Positions 25,637-38,292 of a DNA stretch of 64,000 nucleotides are shown here, piece by piece (the stretch's first letter is position 1; the number at the start of each line of letters is the position of its first letter). Both the position numbers and the translations under genes were made by a program. Below the pieces are notes generated by a model. The model did no database searches, was not told the DNA's origin, and saw nothing but the letters and a program-made list of their open reading frames with translations. The stretch comes from Nissolia schottii (lineage: Eukaryota > Streptophyta > Magnoliopsida > Fabales > Fabaceae): positions 545,095 through 609,094 of the forward strand of contig QANU01112002.1 in assembly GCA_003254905.1 (NCBI GenBank), written 5' to 3'.

Positions 25637-28245
25637 CACTACTAGAAAAGTGTCCACTACCGTCAGAGTTATCGTCCATTTTTTTTATTATCGTTAGATT
25701 TTTTATTTTCCATTAAACTTACTGTCAGCAAGCACACCAATAGTAATAGCCTCGATGAAAACTTATTACCGTCAGATTTATATAGCCGACGGTAATTAGC
25801 GTCGATAACGACCGATAGTAATGACGGTTGAGGAACTGAACCATTTACTGTCTACTATAACCGATGGTAATAATATTAATATTTTATTCTATCTTTCGTC
25901 GGTTAATTCTGACGGTAATTTAAATATATTTTTTATATAATTATCGTCGACTACTTTCGACGGTAAAGATAATAAATTTTTCTAAAAAAATTATTCTGAA
26001 TTTCATTCCATTCCCTTCCCAATTCTTAAACACACAAAACTCAAACTAATGCACATCACAACATCCAAATTAATGCACATCAATCATTTCATATATCGCA
26101 ACACAACATCCAACATAATGCGCATCCATCATTTCATACATCTGAATTTCATTTCATACCAAAAAACAACATCCATCATTTCTGAACACACAAACTCAAA
26201 CTAAGATATTACAGCAAAATTTCCCAGAAGCAAGTTATGAAAAAATACAACACCTTACAACTAGAAAAAGAAGAAAAGATTAGAGTACTTACAGGAGAAT
26301 GAAGGAAACAGAAATGGTGTGTAGTGTGAGGTTGGTAATGCAACAACAACGATGAAGCCTTCATGAATCCAACGAACACTTGAAGAACGAAGTTTACAAT
26401 AGTGAGCAATTTTCACAGGGATTTGCGCAGGGAAGAAGAGACCTTTTTTTAGCAATAGAAGGAAGAATGGAGAGTTTTTCAAATGAAGGGGAAGAAGGAG
26501 AGGAGAGGGAAAGAGAGAAGAGGAGAGGAGAATAGAAAGAAGAAATATTCAGATATGGTGTGTTGTGGGAGAGTGAAATGCATTTAAGTAAGTTTTATGA
26601 ACATTACCGTCGGTAATTATAGACGGTAACTAGAGATAGTCTAACTATAACCGCTTTATCGAAATACTTCGTTTAATTTAAAGGATTACCATTGACTTTG
26701 TGGCAAACAAGCTGACGGTACAAAAAAGTGGCGCTGTAATCTTAGCAAATTTTCACTTTCGTTACCGTTGGATGTTTCTGACAGTAAAGTGTCTTGCGAG
26801 AGACAAAGAACATCTAGCGCGAGTAGGGTTAGACTTTAGGTTTAGGGTAGTTACTGTCAAATTTGTCTGACAGTAACAACCCCTTACTCTACATTACTTC
26901 CTCCTTTTATACCATTACTAGTTGCCAACTTCTTTTTGACTCTGTCATTCACTATCTTAGTTTAAATATTTTGTCATTGTTATGTTTTGTTGTCTTCTTC
27001 AGTACCATAAACTCAAATTGTACTGAAGAGGAAAAACATGCATAACATTGAAAAAAATATTAAACTAAGACAATGAGTGACTGAGTTAATAAGAAGTGGG
27101 TAACTAATAGTAGTATGTAAGGAGGAGTTAATGCAGAGTGAAATGATGATAATAAACAAGATTATATCATCAAACCTTAAACCCTAAACCCTAAACCCTA
27201 AACCTTAAACCTACATAAAAGTACTAGCTATTACAAAACATATACAAAAAACCATATATTTCCTCCCACCCACCCTAAGTTTGCGACCCACTATCTTGGG
27301 TTTTGTCGTTATTACTCCCCCAAGCTGACACCTAACCAACCCACCGTCTTCGGCTTTGTTATTATTACCCCCCAAGCTGACACGTAACCGTCTAGATCCT
27401 TAATGTTGTTGGTCTCGGGGTCGTAAATCAAGAGAAAACACACCCCAATCAAACTCGAGAACAAGATACTTAACCTGGCCCATCACTGACTCAAAGGTCG
27501 CATCCGCGGCCTCCTTCGATAGCTTTAGGCAGGCATCATACTCCTTCTTCATCTCGACAGCCTCAGATGCTTTCTCCTTGGTTGTAGCTGTGGCGCTGCC
27601 AGCATTCGATTCAAATTTCTTCGCCCTCTCCTATGAAACAACCAACTGCGCCTACAGCTAATATAGTTACCAACGGTGGCAGAAACGGCGGTGGCAGTGG
27701 TACCGGTGAAACAAATGGAGGAGGACAACCGAGAGGATGCGAAGTAGGAGGGTGTACAATGGAAGTGAGGGAGGGAGAGCCAGAGGAGCTCTATATATAG
27801 AATCATTACCGTCGTATTAATCCGACCTTACCGTCGAATAAAGTTGATGGTAATTGCACTAACCACCAGAAAATGTATGCATGGGAAAACGTGTGGACGG
27901 AAAAAATAAGCACGAGAAAACGTGCAAAAAAGTTTGAGGCTGTTAGCGTAGGTTGTTTCTGATAGTAATGGGTTTAATTTTACAACCTCTAGGGAAATGT
28001 GTCTCTTCAGAGTCAGACCGTATTACCGTCAGATATGGTAGACAGTAAGTCTCTTGCCTAACGACGTGCCACTTGGCGCCAACTATTAACATCAGAATTG
28101 TTGTCGGGTTCTTGTTTTCGACGATAATCGTGACCAAAATTAATCTGGTTCTCCTTAAATACATTTACCATCTGATTTTTTTATTTTTTTCTACAGTAAT
28201 ACTGTCGGATATTTTTTGACCGTAATATGCTATTTTCTAGTAGTG
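25637..28245. mobile_element. Non-autonomous CACTA (En/Spm) element
   Basis: The ends are inverted copies: CACTACTAGAAAA at 25637 and TTTTCTAGTAGTG ending at 28245. The subterminal regions hold dozens of copies of TACCGTC(A/G)G and its reverse, the usual transposase-binding array. There is no TNP2-like transposase, so the 2.6-kb element would need help to move. A weak coding-like stretch on the minus strand (about 27600-27405, with KKEYDACLKLSKEAADATF) resembles parts of plant transposon-associated hypothetical proteins. The 3-bp flanks do not match cleanly (AAA/TCT), so target duplication is not shown. Confidence 0.85.
26829..27212. repeat. Nested palindrome with telomere-like flanks
   Basis: Inside the CACTA element, about 26885-27000 and 27045-27150 are inverted copies (shared blocks CTCTRCATTA, CTCCT, TTAGTTRCC, CTTAGTTTAAA). 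On the outside lie TTTAGGTTTAGGG (26833-26847) at the left and about five CCCTAAA units (27172-27212) at the right, in inverted orientation to each other. A further two CCCTAAA units lie just before the CACTA left end (25623-25636). Confidence 0.6.
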
Positions 28246-29379
28246 TCTATAGATGAGACTCATCAATTGTATGTAAAACACAAAGAAAAAATTATTTTGT
28301 AGACTTAACAAATTAATTTATAAATCAATTTACTTATTTTTATAAATGATACTTGACTTTTTTTTTATTTTATCTTTAAAAATATTGAACATCATTCATA
28401 AGTATCAATAGATTAATTTATAAGTTAATTAATTTGTTAGGTCTACTTAAAATCCGTACTTTATGATTTAATATGTATTATTTATCAACACAAATAATCT
28501 ACAATTTATAAGATATTACGAGTACCTTATATATTTTGTTCTTCTAGATGTTGCCTGTAAAAAACACAATAAAAAAATATTTAAAAGACCTAACAAATCA
28601 ATTTATAAATTAATTTACTCATTTTTATGCATGTTACTTACTAATTTTTTATTTTACTTTTAAAAATATCAAACATTATTTAAAAATATAAATAAATTAA
28701 TTTATAAGTTAATTAATTTGTTATGCCTTTTTAAACCTGCAAAATCAAAAGATGAGTAGAAGAGAAGTACCGCAGGTGGTTAGTTAGAGCAAGTTATACT
28801 GGCTGTGGCAGTGTAGACTAAACAGTAACAAAGCGATTCGTACATAGACTTATCCGTTGGTTTCAAAGTTCAACAATCAAGTGATGTCCTTTCACTCTTT
28901 TTTGACGCAGTTTCAATATCCACTCATTATCATCAGTTCGTGCACTGTTACGAGCTTCAAAATTCAACCGTGCAATGTGGTCAATGTTAAATTAGGGCTA
29001 AGCCCCAATTCCAAATTCAACCGTGCAATGTGGTCAAAATTCAATCATTGCTCTACTTGAGGTTTTTTTATTTTATTTTTAAATGTCTCACTAATCTCTT
29101 ACCTTTTTAAAGTGTTATCATTAGTCTCTCACATTAGAGAAATTAGATGAAAGGTGGGAGACATGAGAAAGATTTAAAAATATGAAGGACTACCAAGAGT
29201 ATTTAAAAAAGATGAGGGACTAATTAGACACATTTTTTTGTTGAGGAACTAAGTAGGGCGACCATGTTTTGTTGGGGGACCAAATTGAGGTTTTGCCCAA
29301 TAAATTATACAGTGTATCAGACAATAGCTTTGAGTAGGTGTGTACATCAGGTGAACTAACTTGCTAGACTCACTCAACT

Positions 29380-29470
29380 CGAAGCCGATCGGGTCGGCTC
29401 GACTCAAAGTCGATCGGGTCGGCCCGACCCAAAGCCGATCGGGTTAGCTCAATTTAAAGCCGATCAAGTA
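29380..29470. repeat. GC-rich minisatellite, ~26-bp unit, ~3.5 copies
   Basis: Repeats of AAAGCCGATCGGGTCGGC with short linkers. Each unit contains the palindromic CGATCG. The array stands out sharply from its AT-rich surroundings. Confidence 0.8.
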
Positions 29471-30433
29471 TTGGGTGGGAACTCGCTCAACTTGATGCTT
29501 CGTTGGTTAGGTGGCGGGTTGTTGAATTTTGAAACTGAATCGATTCATCCACCTAACGAAGACTTTTTAACTTATTGTTATCTAACCTAGTTCAATACCA
29601 AAAAAAGATAGACTTTATTTAAATTAACCCAAAAAAATCAACCAAAGCCTAAAATAAAAAAGGAAAATAAATTCTCAAATACACAAAAAAGCCCAAAGCC
29701 TCCGCCCCATTATTAGCCAAAATTTCTAAAAGAAAATACTAGATGACTCGTCGACTCGTCCAACAATTCAACAAATGAATTAAGCTGGGTCCCCCATTCA
29801 AAACCATACAAACTCGACTTGCCAAACTAGCTGAGCTCATCCAAAAATATGATTTAAGTCGGCCGGCATATACCCCCTAATTTTGACATTTCAAACTATG
29901 GTATTCCGCCTCAAACTATTTTAAAGATCTGCATGGCACCCCCATTCTTACTGAGAGTTGAAGGAAAAATATTTTAAAGGAATATTCTTACTTAATCAAT
30001 GTTATATGTTACTTAATCAATGTTATATGTTTTATGTAGAAACAAAAAATAGGAATCCATACATAACTCACCTTTCCGGATCATTTGTCTCAATAGTGAT
30101 TTACATCAACTAGACGAACAATACCAATAATTTGCAGGAACAGGACAAACAATAATAATAGCCTGAAGGAACGAGACGGACAATAACAATAGTTCACAAG
30201 AATAAGATGAACAACAAAAGTGATTGACAAGAATATGAAAAAGAGAAAATAGTAATTTTCTTTCCTATTCCCATGTTGTCTGCTCCTATTTGCAGAAGTC
30301 GTTTTCACCTTTGTCTGATCAAAGTAGCAGTAATCCATTCTGTTAATTTTAGGAAAAATGTTGTACTTCGTGAAAAATAAATGCACGACTGGTACTCGAA
30401 TTAATCATCACCGCTAAGTTTAAGATTAATTAA

Positions 30434-30435
<2 letters not shown>

Positions 30436-30462
<27 letters not shown>
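30436..30462. repeat. (AT)n microsatellite
   Basis: Uninterrupted AT dinucleotide run followed by (TTTA)n. Confidence 0.95.
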
Positions 30463-30465
<3 letters not shown>

Positions 30466-31949
30466 TTTATTTATTTTTTTGTCAAAAACAAATCACTCAC
30501 CGTTGAGATTTTGTGTTGTTCGCATAAGTAGTTGTTGAGACATGTAGCATCACTCTAATTTTAGTAGATATTGAATTTGAAATGACTGCATTATGATGAG
30601 AATGCACGTGCTCTATTATTATTATTTATTTTTTTATGGAATTTGTTTAAATATAACAAAAATAATTACTTTTTAATTTAAATAAATATGTAACATTGGT
30701 TAAATGAGAATATTCTCCCTTCACTCTTAGTATGATGTTGTGCCTTCAAACCCTCATCCCATCGTTGTGCTTTCATCACATTGTCGCTGTTCTTCAAGAA
30801 TTTCAGTTTTTCATCTACACCATATAATTGTTATCCTACGTATACCTTTGCATTTTAATTGGTTAGTTTTTTTTTTAATGAAATATGTCACTTGTAGGAG
30901 ATTTATTAAGTTCTCCTTTTTTATTTGAATCGAAAGGTCAAAATTAGTATTTGAAAAAAATTACATCTTTGTCCTCCCATTTTATTGTTCACATTTGGAT
31001 AAGTATCAATAAATTGAAAGTAGAGTGAGTTTTTTTTTTTGGTCTAATCCTAATTTCGACATTTTTAGATTAAAATAGACGAGAGAACCTAGTCAAGAGT
31101 AACATGAATAGATAAAACATTTACTAATGGTGCATGTGAAAACTGAAGTTGACGATGAATGACAGTTTGATGAAGGCACAAATGACAGTGTAAAGGTTCG
31201 AGATTCATGATGTAAGAATGTGTGATAGCAAATGTAAAAGTAATAGACAAAACTAAAAGATAATTAAAAGATATTAGTGTCTATTATTAAAAATCTTTGG
31301 TCCTTCTCTGTAAATAAAGTGATAATAAGTTTTTTTTTGAATAATTTTAATATAATTAGTCCATTCTTTTAATTAGTCATCTTTAACCATCTTTAGAACT
31401 AATTTTTCTTATATTTTTAAGAAATGTTGCATCACATAGCTGGTAAGAGCTAGCCAGCTTTAGTGTTTGTACTTTGTAATGTTAAAAGAGATGGTGCCAT
31501 AAAAATACCAAAAATAGATAATCTTGTGAAATGCAATGGCCGGGGGAGCATGTTGTACGGTTGATCTAGATATAGTGATTAGCATGATCTTATTATGATT
31601 TGGGAAATGTGGAATGCATATCATAATGGACCTAAGGTGGGGATGTGAAAATGAGCTCGATTTATTTATCCGGTTAAATGGACAGACCAAACATATAAAA
31701 CTCGGTTTACGAATAGTATAAAACCCGTTTAACCTAGTATTTGTAGACCAAATTGGCTCGTTTAGTGTTAAATAGGCATAACCTACACATTAACCCATTT
31801 ACTTGCATTAAATAGACGGATGAAACGTATAAAATCTAATCTGTGAATAGTAAAATCCCGTGTAAACGGATCGGGCTGACCCGTTTAATAGTCCTAAACC
31901 AATGTTAAGTTATCACGTAGGCGTCGCAACCTGATTACTTTTAAAATAA

Positions 31950-32120
31950 TTGAAGTTAAAAGAATTAATTTTAAATAACAACTTTAAAATAATTGATTTA
32001 TATTTAGTAATGAAGTTAAAAGATGGGTTTAAAAGAAGAATTAATTTTAAAATAAACAACTTTAAATAATTGATTTATATTTAGTAACGAAGTTAAAAGG
32101 CGGATTTAAAAGAATAAATG
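31950..32120. repeat. AT-rich tandem repeat, 60-78-bp unit
   Basis: GAAGTTAAAAG begins units at about 31952, 32012 and 32089. Each continues with AATTAATTTTAAA, CAACTTTAAA and ATTGATTTATATTTAGTAA. The second unit has an extra 18 bp. Confidence 0.7.
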
Positions 32121-32869
32121 AGATGTTAAAGGAAAATTAAGCTAATATTTTCAAGTTTTAGTAGAATATATATTTTTTTTGATAAACTTTTTTTTGGGAT
32201 AAACTTGGTAGAATCAATTTTACGATCACTTCTCTTCAAAACAAAAATATAAATCAAGCAAAAACATTTCCTTAAAAATCAATTATAATGGTCACAATTA
32301 ATTTTGGTGCTAACCAAACATTCACTATGTAGTAGTATCTAACTCTCTGACTAGTTTTTGTTGGAATTTTTTTATAAATAATTATGAGTTTTTATTTTGT
32401 GAAAATTGGGTTGACAATATGATTTTGGTGGTAGATAAAGCACAGTAAGTTTAATATTGTTATTGATTCATATTGTGAGTTATGTACACTTGTTAATAAG
32501 AGTTAGTGTGGTAATTAGATGATTAATGTAGATGATTAATATTAGGGTTTATTGACAGTAACTCTTGATGGGAGAGCTTGTCATGGTTATAAATAAGTAG
32601 TCAGATCCCTCCTTAGTGCCATCACTTGTCTACTTTGGCTTGTCCCATCTACAACCATCTATTGGAAGGTAGATAGGGAGAAAGGTCTAATAAGAGGAAA
32701 ACTCCTTGTCTCAATACGTTTATGTTATTCATGGTCACTTTAGGTGTGCTCTTTATATTAAATTTCTTATGTTGGTGTCTTAAATTTATATGATCTAATT
32801 TATCCTACAATTTTCTTATTCCAACAACACCATATTGAGAGAAATTATTGTGTATGATCATAAAACGTT

Positions 32870-33853
32870 ATGTGCATTTTAACCCTTGAACTATGGCCTA
32901 TGTGCACTTAAGTCCCTGAGTTTTAAAAATGTGCAAATAAAACATTAACATTACTTTTATGTGCATTTTAGCTCCTTATTGACTAAAATACCATCTTCTC
33001 TCTTCCTTTCCTTTCCCCTTCTATATTCTCCTTCAAGGTGTTCTTCGTCTTTTCCTTTAGGCCTTCAAACTCTCTCCAGAAACATAAATCTAAAATTCCT
33101 TCATCCACATCAACCAGAATCAAATCCAAAGAAAATAAAAGAAAAGAAAAGAAAATTGTCCCTAAAATTCAATAAAATAAAATAAATAAATTAGTCTAAC
33201 CTAAACCCTCTTTTGATCTCCAAATCTAAGCTCTCTCTTGATTTCACTATATAGTTTCTGTAAATCTCGTGATGACCAACATTATCATCATACATAAGAA
33301 ATAATATTTTCATCCAATTTAAGAACTATTATAAAATATAATAACATTAATTTCTCTCAATCTCATTCATCTCGAGGAGGAACGACACTATCCATTGCGC
33401 TATGGTTCTAGGTTAGAATGTTGGTGTTGCTTGATGGTGGTTTAGAGGCTAGTTGTAGTGTTTTGGATTTATTCCTCATTTTTTTTGTTATGTTTTTCTT
33501 CCAAATTTAAGTTGTAGGATGTAATGCATGTTGAAATGTAATTTGTTGATTTTATTTTATTGAATTATAGGGTCAATAATTTTCTTTTTTTGGTTTTTGA
33601 GTTTCATTTTGGTTGATGCTATGAAGAAATTTTAGATTTGTGTTTCTAAATAGATTTTGAGGGTTTAAATGAGAAGAGAAAGAACACTTTGAATGAGAAG
33701 ATAGAAGATGAAAGGAAAGATAGGGAGAAGAGGGTATTTCAATCATTAAAGAGTTAAAGTGCACATAAAAAAATGTTAAATTTTTTTTTACACACTTTTA
33801 AAATTCAGGAGTTTAAGTACATATAACTTATGGAGCTAAAATGCATTTTTTCC
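32870..33853. mobile_element. Foldback element with ~300-bp inverted repeats
   Basis: Left arm 32870-33180 and right arm about 33555-33853 are inverted copies. Read inward from each end they share ATGTGCATTTTAGCTCC, AAAATACC(A/C)TCTTCTC, and a translatable stretch that begins MHF(S/N)SL on both arms and keeps a similar frame. The loop (about 370 bp) has no recognisable gene. Long inverted arms and no transposase suggest a non-autonomous MULE or foldback element. It differs in sequence from the one at 19.8 kb. Confidence 0.65.
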
Positions 33854-34698
33854 ATCTATTTATGATTATACATAGAATAATATTTTGGCTTTAGGTCACA
33901 GATCCTCTCAAAGTAAAAATTAAAATATCATCACTCTGAAACTATATATTGAAGACTTCCTCTCACACTAATCAATCTCTTTTTGGCTTTCTTTGGCTTC
34001 ACAAAAGCTTCCCTCCCTGTGCCTGTGACCGGAGAAAAAAAAATGTCAGTTGTAATCTTTTATTGCTTTACAATGTTATAATAACAACAAAATTCTATAA
34101 ATTATCCCTTATGGGCAAAATTATGTGGTTTTGCTTGTTTTACAAGATAGGAAGAAAAGAAATGTTGATTGACAAAGCAGTAACAGTGTAATATAAAAGG
34201 TTCTACTAAGGTTATTATTACACCAAAATATACGTGGTAGTAGATTGCTAAGTTACTACAATTTTGACCACCGCTTTATAATGCATAGATTTGTGGAATC
34301 ATGTAGAATATTATACACAAAAGCTTCCCTCCCTCTGTTGGAAGCAAACTCATGTTCGCTTTTTCTACAAATTAAATGAACTTTTCTTATTGAATTAATA
34401 ATAAGATACGATTATTGGACATCTAATTATTTGTTGGAATAAAATTGTGGGTTAATAGCAACTTATTTCTTGTATTATTATACTTGTTGTGCGCTTAACT
34501 CTTTAACGTTGTAAAATGTGTAATTTGACTTTCTAAATTTTTTAAGCAGTGCAAATAAAAGATTTTGTCACTTTTAATATCTAAAAGGTCCATTAGTATA
34601 CATCTACTTGTTACATAATGCATTGTAAGAACAAAATTGCCCTTTCTTTAAAAAAAATAAAAATCAGAACCCAATTCCCCAAACCCTTAGGCATTCTG
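33854..34698. other. Intergenic
   Basis: AT-rich; no gene, RNA or clear repeat recognised. Confidence 0.4.
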
Positions 34699-37500
34699 TG
34701 TAATGTCCCAATAACTTAAATAATTATTTTATATACATGTACACTTCAAGTTTATTTCATTTTAATTAGCTATTTATCTATCTATTTGTTTAGTTATTAA
34801 AAACATTGATTTTTGTTGAATTTAGGACAATTTTCAGCTGATATTTCAGTTATAGGGCTCATTTGACACTCGAATGAATGCTGAAAAATTCGTACTCGAA
34901 GATAAAGAAATTCAATCATTCAAATAACCTATGGATTCATTTGAATGACTTGATTTATTTCGCGATTTTTGGGCTCCAAAGCCAGGTCATTCCAATGTCA
35001 CAACTAAGTCATTCGAATGACTCGTGTCCAGGGGCATTTTAAACAAGCGAGAGGCTTATTTTTGTCGAGCCTTCTCTCTATCTAACCCCATTTTCTCCTC
35101 CTTCTCTCTAGAAAACCTAAAATCCTAACACCAAATCCTCCCCAAACCTTCCATATCACTTCAAATCCTTCACCCCATCTTCATTATCATCATCATCCTT
35201 CCTTGCTCTTTTTCTAGAAACTCCAGTGGAGCTTTCTTGGAGTTTTTGGACATGTGAGGTCATGGAGTTGACCTTTAGTACAGTGACAGTACCAGTCTCC
35301 AACTCAATGATGATCCTATGCTTCATAGGGGAGAATCAATGTGTCTATTAGTAGTTATTCGAGTGAGTCACAGACAAGGTCTTCAGACATTGCGTTTAAT
35401 TTAATTTCAGTTATGCATGTACTAGCAGATTTTCCAATTTCAACTGTAATGAAAAAAAGAATATATATATATACACATACATACACGATTTTGAAATCAG
35501 TTATTACAGTTGTATTAATTGCATGAGTAGTAGTTTCAGTCATGATAATGCTTCCATATAAAAAGTGTCCCTATGGGCAGTCACTCTCAAACTTGGGGTG
35601 TGACAAGAAGGAAGATCCAAGATCATGGAGGATGTAACTAATGGTACGAACTTTGAGTTCTCTATGGACTCAAAGTGAGTATTATGGATGGACAGAAAAT
35701 TACGTGTTCTTAGTGTAGGCAATTTGAGGAACCTCATTTTGGAGGAGTCACACAATTATTCTTATTTCGTACACCAGGCTCAATAAAGATGTATCTAGAC
35801 TTGAAGTAGCTGTATTGGTGGCAAGGAATGAACATTAGAGATTTTGTATCTCGTTGTCTTGTATGTCAACAAGTTAATGCTAAACACCAACAACCAACAT
35901 GCAAAATTTAGTAGATTTTGATACCACAATGGAAGTGAGAGCAGATAACCATGGATTTCTTAGGCAGGTTACCCCAGACCCTCAATGACTATGACTCAGT
36001 TTGGGTAATAGTTGATAGGATGACCAAGTCAGCACACTTTTTACCAGTAAAGATAATCTACACAATGATTAAATATGCCCATTTGTACGTCATAGAAATA
36101 GTGAAACTCCACGGTATTTTGATCTCTATCATCTCGGATAGAGGATCACAATTTACAGCCCATTTTTGGAAATCCTTCCATGAAGCCATGGGCACATGGT
36201 TGGATATGAGTACTACCTTCCATCCTTAAACGAATGACTAGTCGGAGAGGACAATTTAGACATCGGAGGACATGTTAAGGGTTTGTGCCCTAGATTTCAG
36301 AGGGAGTTCAGAATAACACTTGACATTGATTAAATTCTCATACAATAATGGTTACCAATTCAGCATCAAATGGCACTATTCGAGGCATTGTATGCAGGTC
36401 CCCTATAGAATGGTTTGAACTTGGTAAGGCTAAGGCCATTGGGCGTGATATGGTTCAAGAATGTTTTAAGAAGGTTCAATTGATTAGAAAGCGCTGGGAG
36501 CATCCCAATCCAGACAAAAGTCCTACACTGACAATCGTAGGCATGACCTCGAGTTTGAAGTAGGCGACCATGTTTTCCTTCAGGTGTCTCACATGAAGGG
36601 AGTGGTTAGGTTCGGTAAGCGAGCGAAGCTCACCCCTCATTTTATCGACGCTTTTGAGATCCTTAAAAGAGTTGGTGCGATAATGTACAAGTTGACACTA
36701 CCCCCCAAGTCTTTCATCTATCCATCCACTGTTCCATGTACCAATGTTAAGGAAATACATGCTTGATGACTCTCATGTCCTTTCTCTACAAGCGATAGAG
36801 GTTGATGAAAGTCTGTCGTATGAAGAGGAACCTGCAACAATTATCAATAGACAAATCAAGAAGCTTTGCTCGGAGGTGACCTCCGTGAAAGTGATTTGGA
36901 GGAACCATTCTAGAGAGTAAGCTACGTGGAAAGCAGAAGAAGTGATGTGAACTACGTATCTATATTTTTTTGATCCCTAGGGTACGGTCAGTTAAGTTAA
37001 GTTCAACTAATCTACATTCCGATTGAATTTGGGGACCAAATTCTTTTAAGGGGGAAGAATGTAATACCCTAAAACTTTAAGAACTTAGCTTAATTAATTC
37101 TACTTTTATTATTTTTAAATTGTTCATTAGTTATTATTATTTGTTATTTATAACTTATAGTCTACACAATACATTATGTACACATTATGCAATATATCAA
37201 GTTTATTATGATAAGTAGATATTTATATTAGGCTATCTAGTATTTTCTTTAAAAGAAATTATGCTATTTAGTATTATATTATCTATTATTTCATTTATAT
37301 TATTCTATCTAGTATCTAGTATAAACAATTTATCTAGTATTTTCTTCGCATTATGCTAACTAGTGACACCAATTGAACAAATCCACTGTTCTTTTATATT
37401 TACATACATCACGTAAATGATGACACCAAATGAATAATTCCACTGTTCTTTTTCTACCTATGTAGCTGCTAGGCCTCATGACCACGGATGGCATCACATT
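34699..37500 (+). mobile_element. Broken Ty3/Gypsy retrotransposon fossil (Tekay/Del-like chromovirus)
   Basis: Parts visible: an LTR-like left segment starting TGTAATGTCCC (about 34699-35340); a short piece of the pol region from about 35590 holding the integrase zinc-binding area and integrase core (blocks such as [15 protein letters not shown] and ISDRGSQF, about 35950-36220), continuing through the integrase C-terminal region to about 36960; a polypurine tract (about 37048-37059) directly followed by TGTAATACCCTAAAAC, the start of the 3' LTR. Gag, protease and most of reverse transcriptase are absent. It is broken, with more than five disruptions plus large losses. Weak resemblance between the two LTR segments suggests considerable age. 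The right border is uncertain. Confidence 0.8.
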
Positions 37501-37746
37501 TGACTCAATACATGTCCATTATTTCAACAAAACATGACAATGAATAGTTGTTGATTGAAAAATATTTAATACTCTTCACTGCTATGTTTAAAATGTGAAA
37601 ATCATGATTAAACAAAATTTAACTTTATGACCAAATTTTGTTTTTGAAACCTGGGCCAAATAGACCCAAGTCCACCCAACCTGCAAACCATTTAGTCATA
37701 CTTACACTTAGGCCTCTCTCTTAATTGACCCAAAAAAATAAATATA
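37501..37746 (+). other. Distal upstream part of the shared L33/CCDC137 module
   Basis: From about 37640 the text (GAAACCTGGGCCAAA, CCCAAGTC, GGCCTCTCTCTTAATTGACCC) matches, in inverted orientation, the sequence at about 57860-57755 upstream of the CCDC137-like gene. The match breaks at 37746, where an insertion begins, and resumes at 38293. Confidence 0.8.
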
Positions 37747-38292
37747 TAGGAAAATGGGTGGGGTATTAGCTCAAACCTAATCCTACCTTTAACCTATGGG
37801 ATTAAATTTTTTTTATCTAATCCTACTTGCTAGTTTTATAAATCAAAACTCTAACCCTATTCATAGAAAACTATTTAAACCCTTACCCTACCTTACCCAC
37901 AACTTTTTTAAAATATTTTTATGTTTACGAAAGTGTCAGTTACATTTAATTTAGTAATAAAAATAACATAATTTAAATTAACAACTATACAATTCGTAAA
38001 AATTAAACAACGATAACAATTTTAACGATGCAAAATCATAAAATGTATCAAGTATCATAATCTTTAATCTTAACAACTAAAAGATATAAAACAATTTGTT
38101 TGATATATAAAAAAAATAAACTAAAACATATGGAATATACAAAATAATCATTTAACACCAAAACAAAAAGAAACCTAAACTTGTCTATAATTAATGTGTG
38201 TGTGTGTGAGAGAGAGGTGCGGGTCGGGTGAGGACTACCGTTACAGCAGGGGGCTTTTACAACCATGGATAGGGTTGGAATCGCTGTCCTAC
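37747..38292. mobile_element. 546-bp insertion, probably a non-autonomous hAT element
   Basis: The block interrupts an otherwise continuous duplicated sequence. It is flanked by TAAATATA (37739-37746) and CAAATATA (38292-38299), an 8-bp duplication with one mismatch. The homologous site at 57.75 kb has a single CAAATATA. The ends read TAGGA at both sides in inverted orientation, very short terminal repeats. A GC-rich stretch near the right end (GGTGCGGGTCGGGTGAGG) and a TG/GA microsatellite (38194-38216) are internal. Confidence 0.7.

Larger units (their letters stand above)
25552..28738. repeat. Direct tandem repeat (~280 bp unit) interrupted by a CACTA element
   Basis: Copy 1 is split: its first part (25552-25627, CGTACTTTATGATTTAATAT to GAGTACC) and second part (about 28255-28450) flank the CACTA element. 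Copy 2 runs uninterrupted at 28455-28738 with the same order of blocks (CGTACTTTATGATTTAATAT, GAGTACC, then AACAAATCAATTTATAAATT). Confidence 0.65.
28739..32869. other. Intergenic repeat-rich region
   Basis: No supported gene. Contents noted: a duplicated 'aaattcaaccgtgcaatgtg' (near 28960 and 29015), a GC-rich minisatellite (29380-29470), a duplicated TTACTTAATCAATGTTATATG (29990-30031), an AT microsatellite (30436-30462), a GC-rich hAT-like block about 31640-31900 (with CGGATCGGGCTGACCCG), and an AT-rich tandem repeat (31950-32120). Confidence 0.5.

Noticed and set aside
27405-27806. A functional gene inside the CACTA element on the minus strand
   Set aside because: Only short coding-like stretches without consistent splice structure; best read as captured or decayed transposon sequence.
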